Shown here: one piece after another, positions 14,609-14,658 of the stretch
Layout of the letters: every line of letters starts with the position of its first letter
Numbering within the stretch: the first letter of the stretch is position 1
DNA from: an uncultured Collinsella sp.
Lineage (GTDB): Bacteria > Actinomycetota > Coriobacteriia > Coriobacteriales > Coriobacteriaceae
NCBI GenBank assembly: GCA_900549335.1
Contig: UROJ01000013.1
Location: forward strand, 1-14,658
Direction: 5' to 3'
DNA length: 14,658 nucleotides
The notes under the pieces: model-generated
Told to the model about the DNA's origin: nothing
The model's database searches: none
What the model saw: only the letters and a program-made list of their open reading frames with translations
Program-made: the position numbers and the translations under genes

Positions 14609-14658
14609 ATACGAACCTCTTAACGCGGTGGTCAGTGGCTTGCTGCATTACTGTCTCA

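Noticed and set aside
1-14658. Search for tRNA genes, CRISPR repeats, insertion sequences, att sites and prophage genes
   Set aside because: Nothing fits by eye: no CCA-ended cloverleaf-like sequences between genes, no regularly spaced repeats, no transposase or integrase motifs.

Overview
The window looks like core chromosome of a high-GC (about 60% by eye) gut Actinobacterium of the class Coriobacteriia, most likely Collinsella or a close relative. This is an inference from base composition, gene content (a DUF3516 helicase, an Elp3-type enzyme, a DUF2130 protein) and protein style. No 16S or other species-level marker is present. I see no integrase, transposase, phage gene, CRISPR array, tRNA or rRNA. 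Almost the whole window is coding, and no gene-free stretch exceeds 300 bases.

Layout. Bases 1-78 hold the tail of an unidentified gene. A small calcineurin-like phosphoesterase (145-690) follows and ends in a REP-like hairpin plus a strong intrinsic terminator. Next is a long coiled-coil DUF2130 protein with a PD-(D/E)XK-like signature (829-2586). It converges, across a bidirectional terminator, on a block of three minus-strand genes: a Ski2-like DExH helicase with a DUF3516-type C-terminus (2666-5347), a TrmB-like methyltransferase with altered active-site residues (5446-6285), and a Trm9/ALKBH8-like methyltransferase (6405-7277). From a divergent promoter region (7278-7544) a plus-strand pair is read: an XRE regulator fused to a membrane hairpin, and a membrane-anchored DUF4097 protein, overlapping by 4 bases. 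After a terminator that overlaps a candidate leaderless promoter comes a second plus-strand pair: an Elp3 radical SAM/GNAT enzyme and a spermidine-synthase-like protein. These converge, across an 89-base nested palindrome, on a minus-strand Lhr-like helicase (12149-14608).

How the genes may work together. Three enzymes point to tRNA modification: Elp3 (xm5U34 side chain), a Trm9-like methyltransferase (the eukaryotic counterpart methylates Elp3-derived cm5U34), and the TrmB-like protein (m7G46 family). Elp3 and the Trm9-like gene lie within 2 kb of each other, which raises the possibility of a eukaryote-like cm5U to mcm5U wobble pathway in this bacterium. That is the most interesting hypothesis here. 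The XRE-TM/DUF4097 pair looks like a self-contained envelope-sensing or envelope-stress module. The two large helicases are probably housekeeping RNA and DNA remodelling enzymes.
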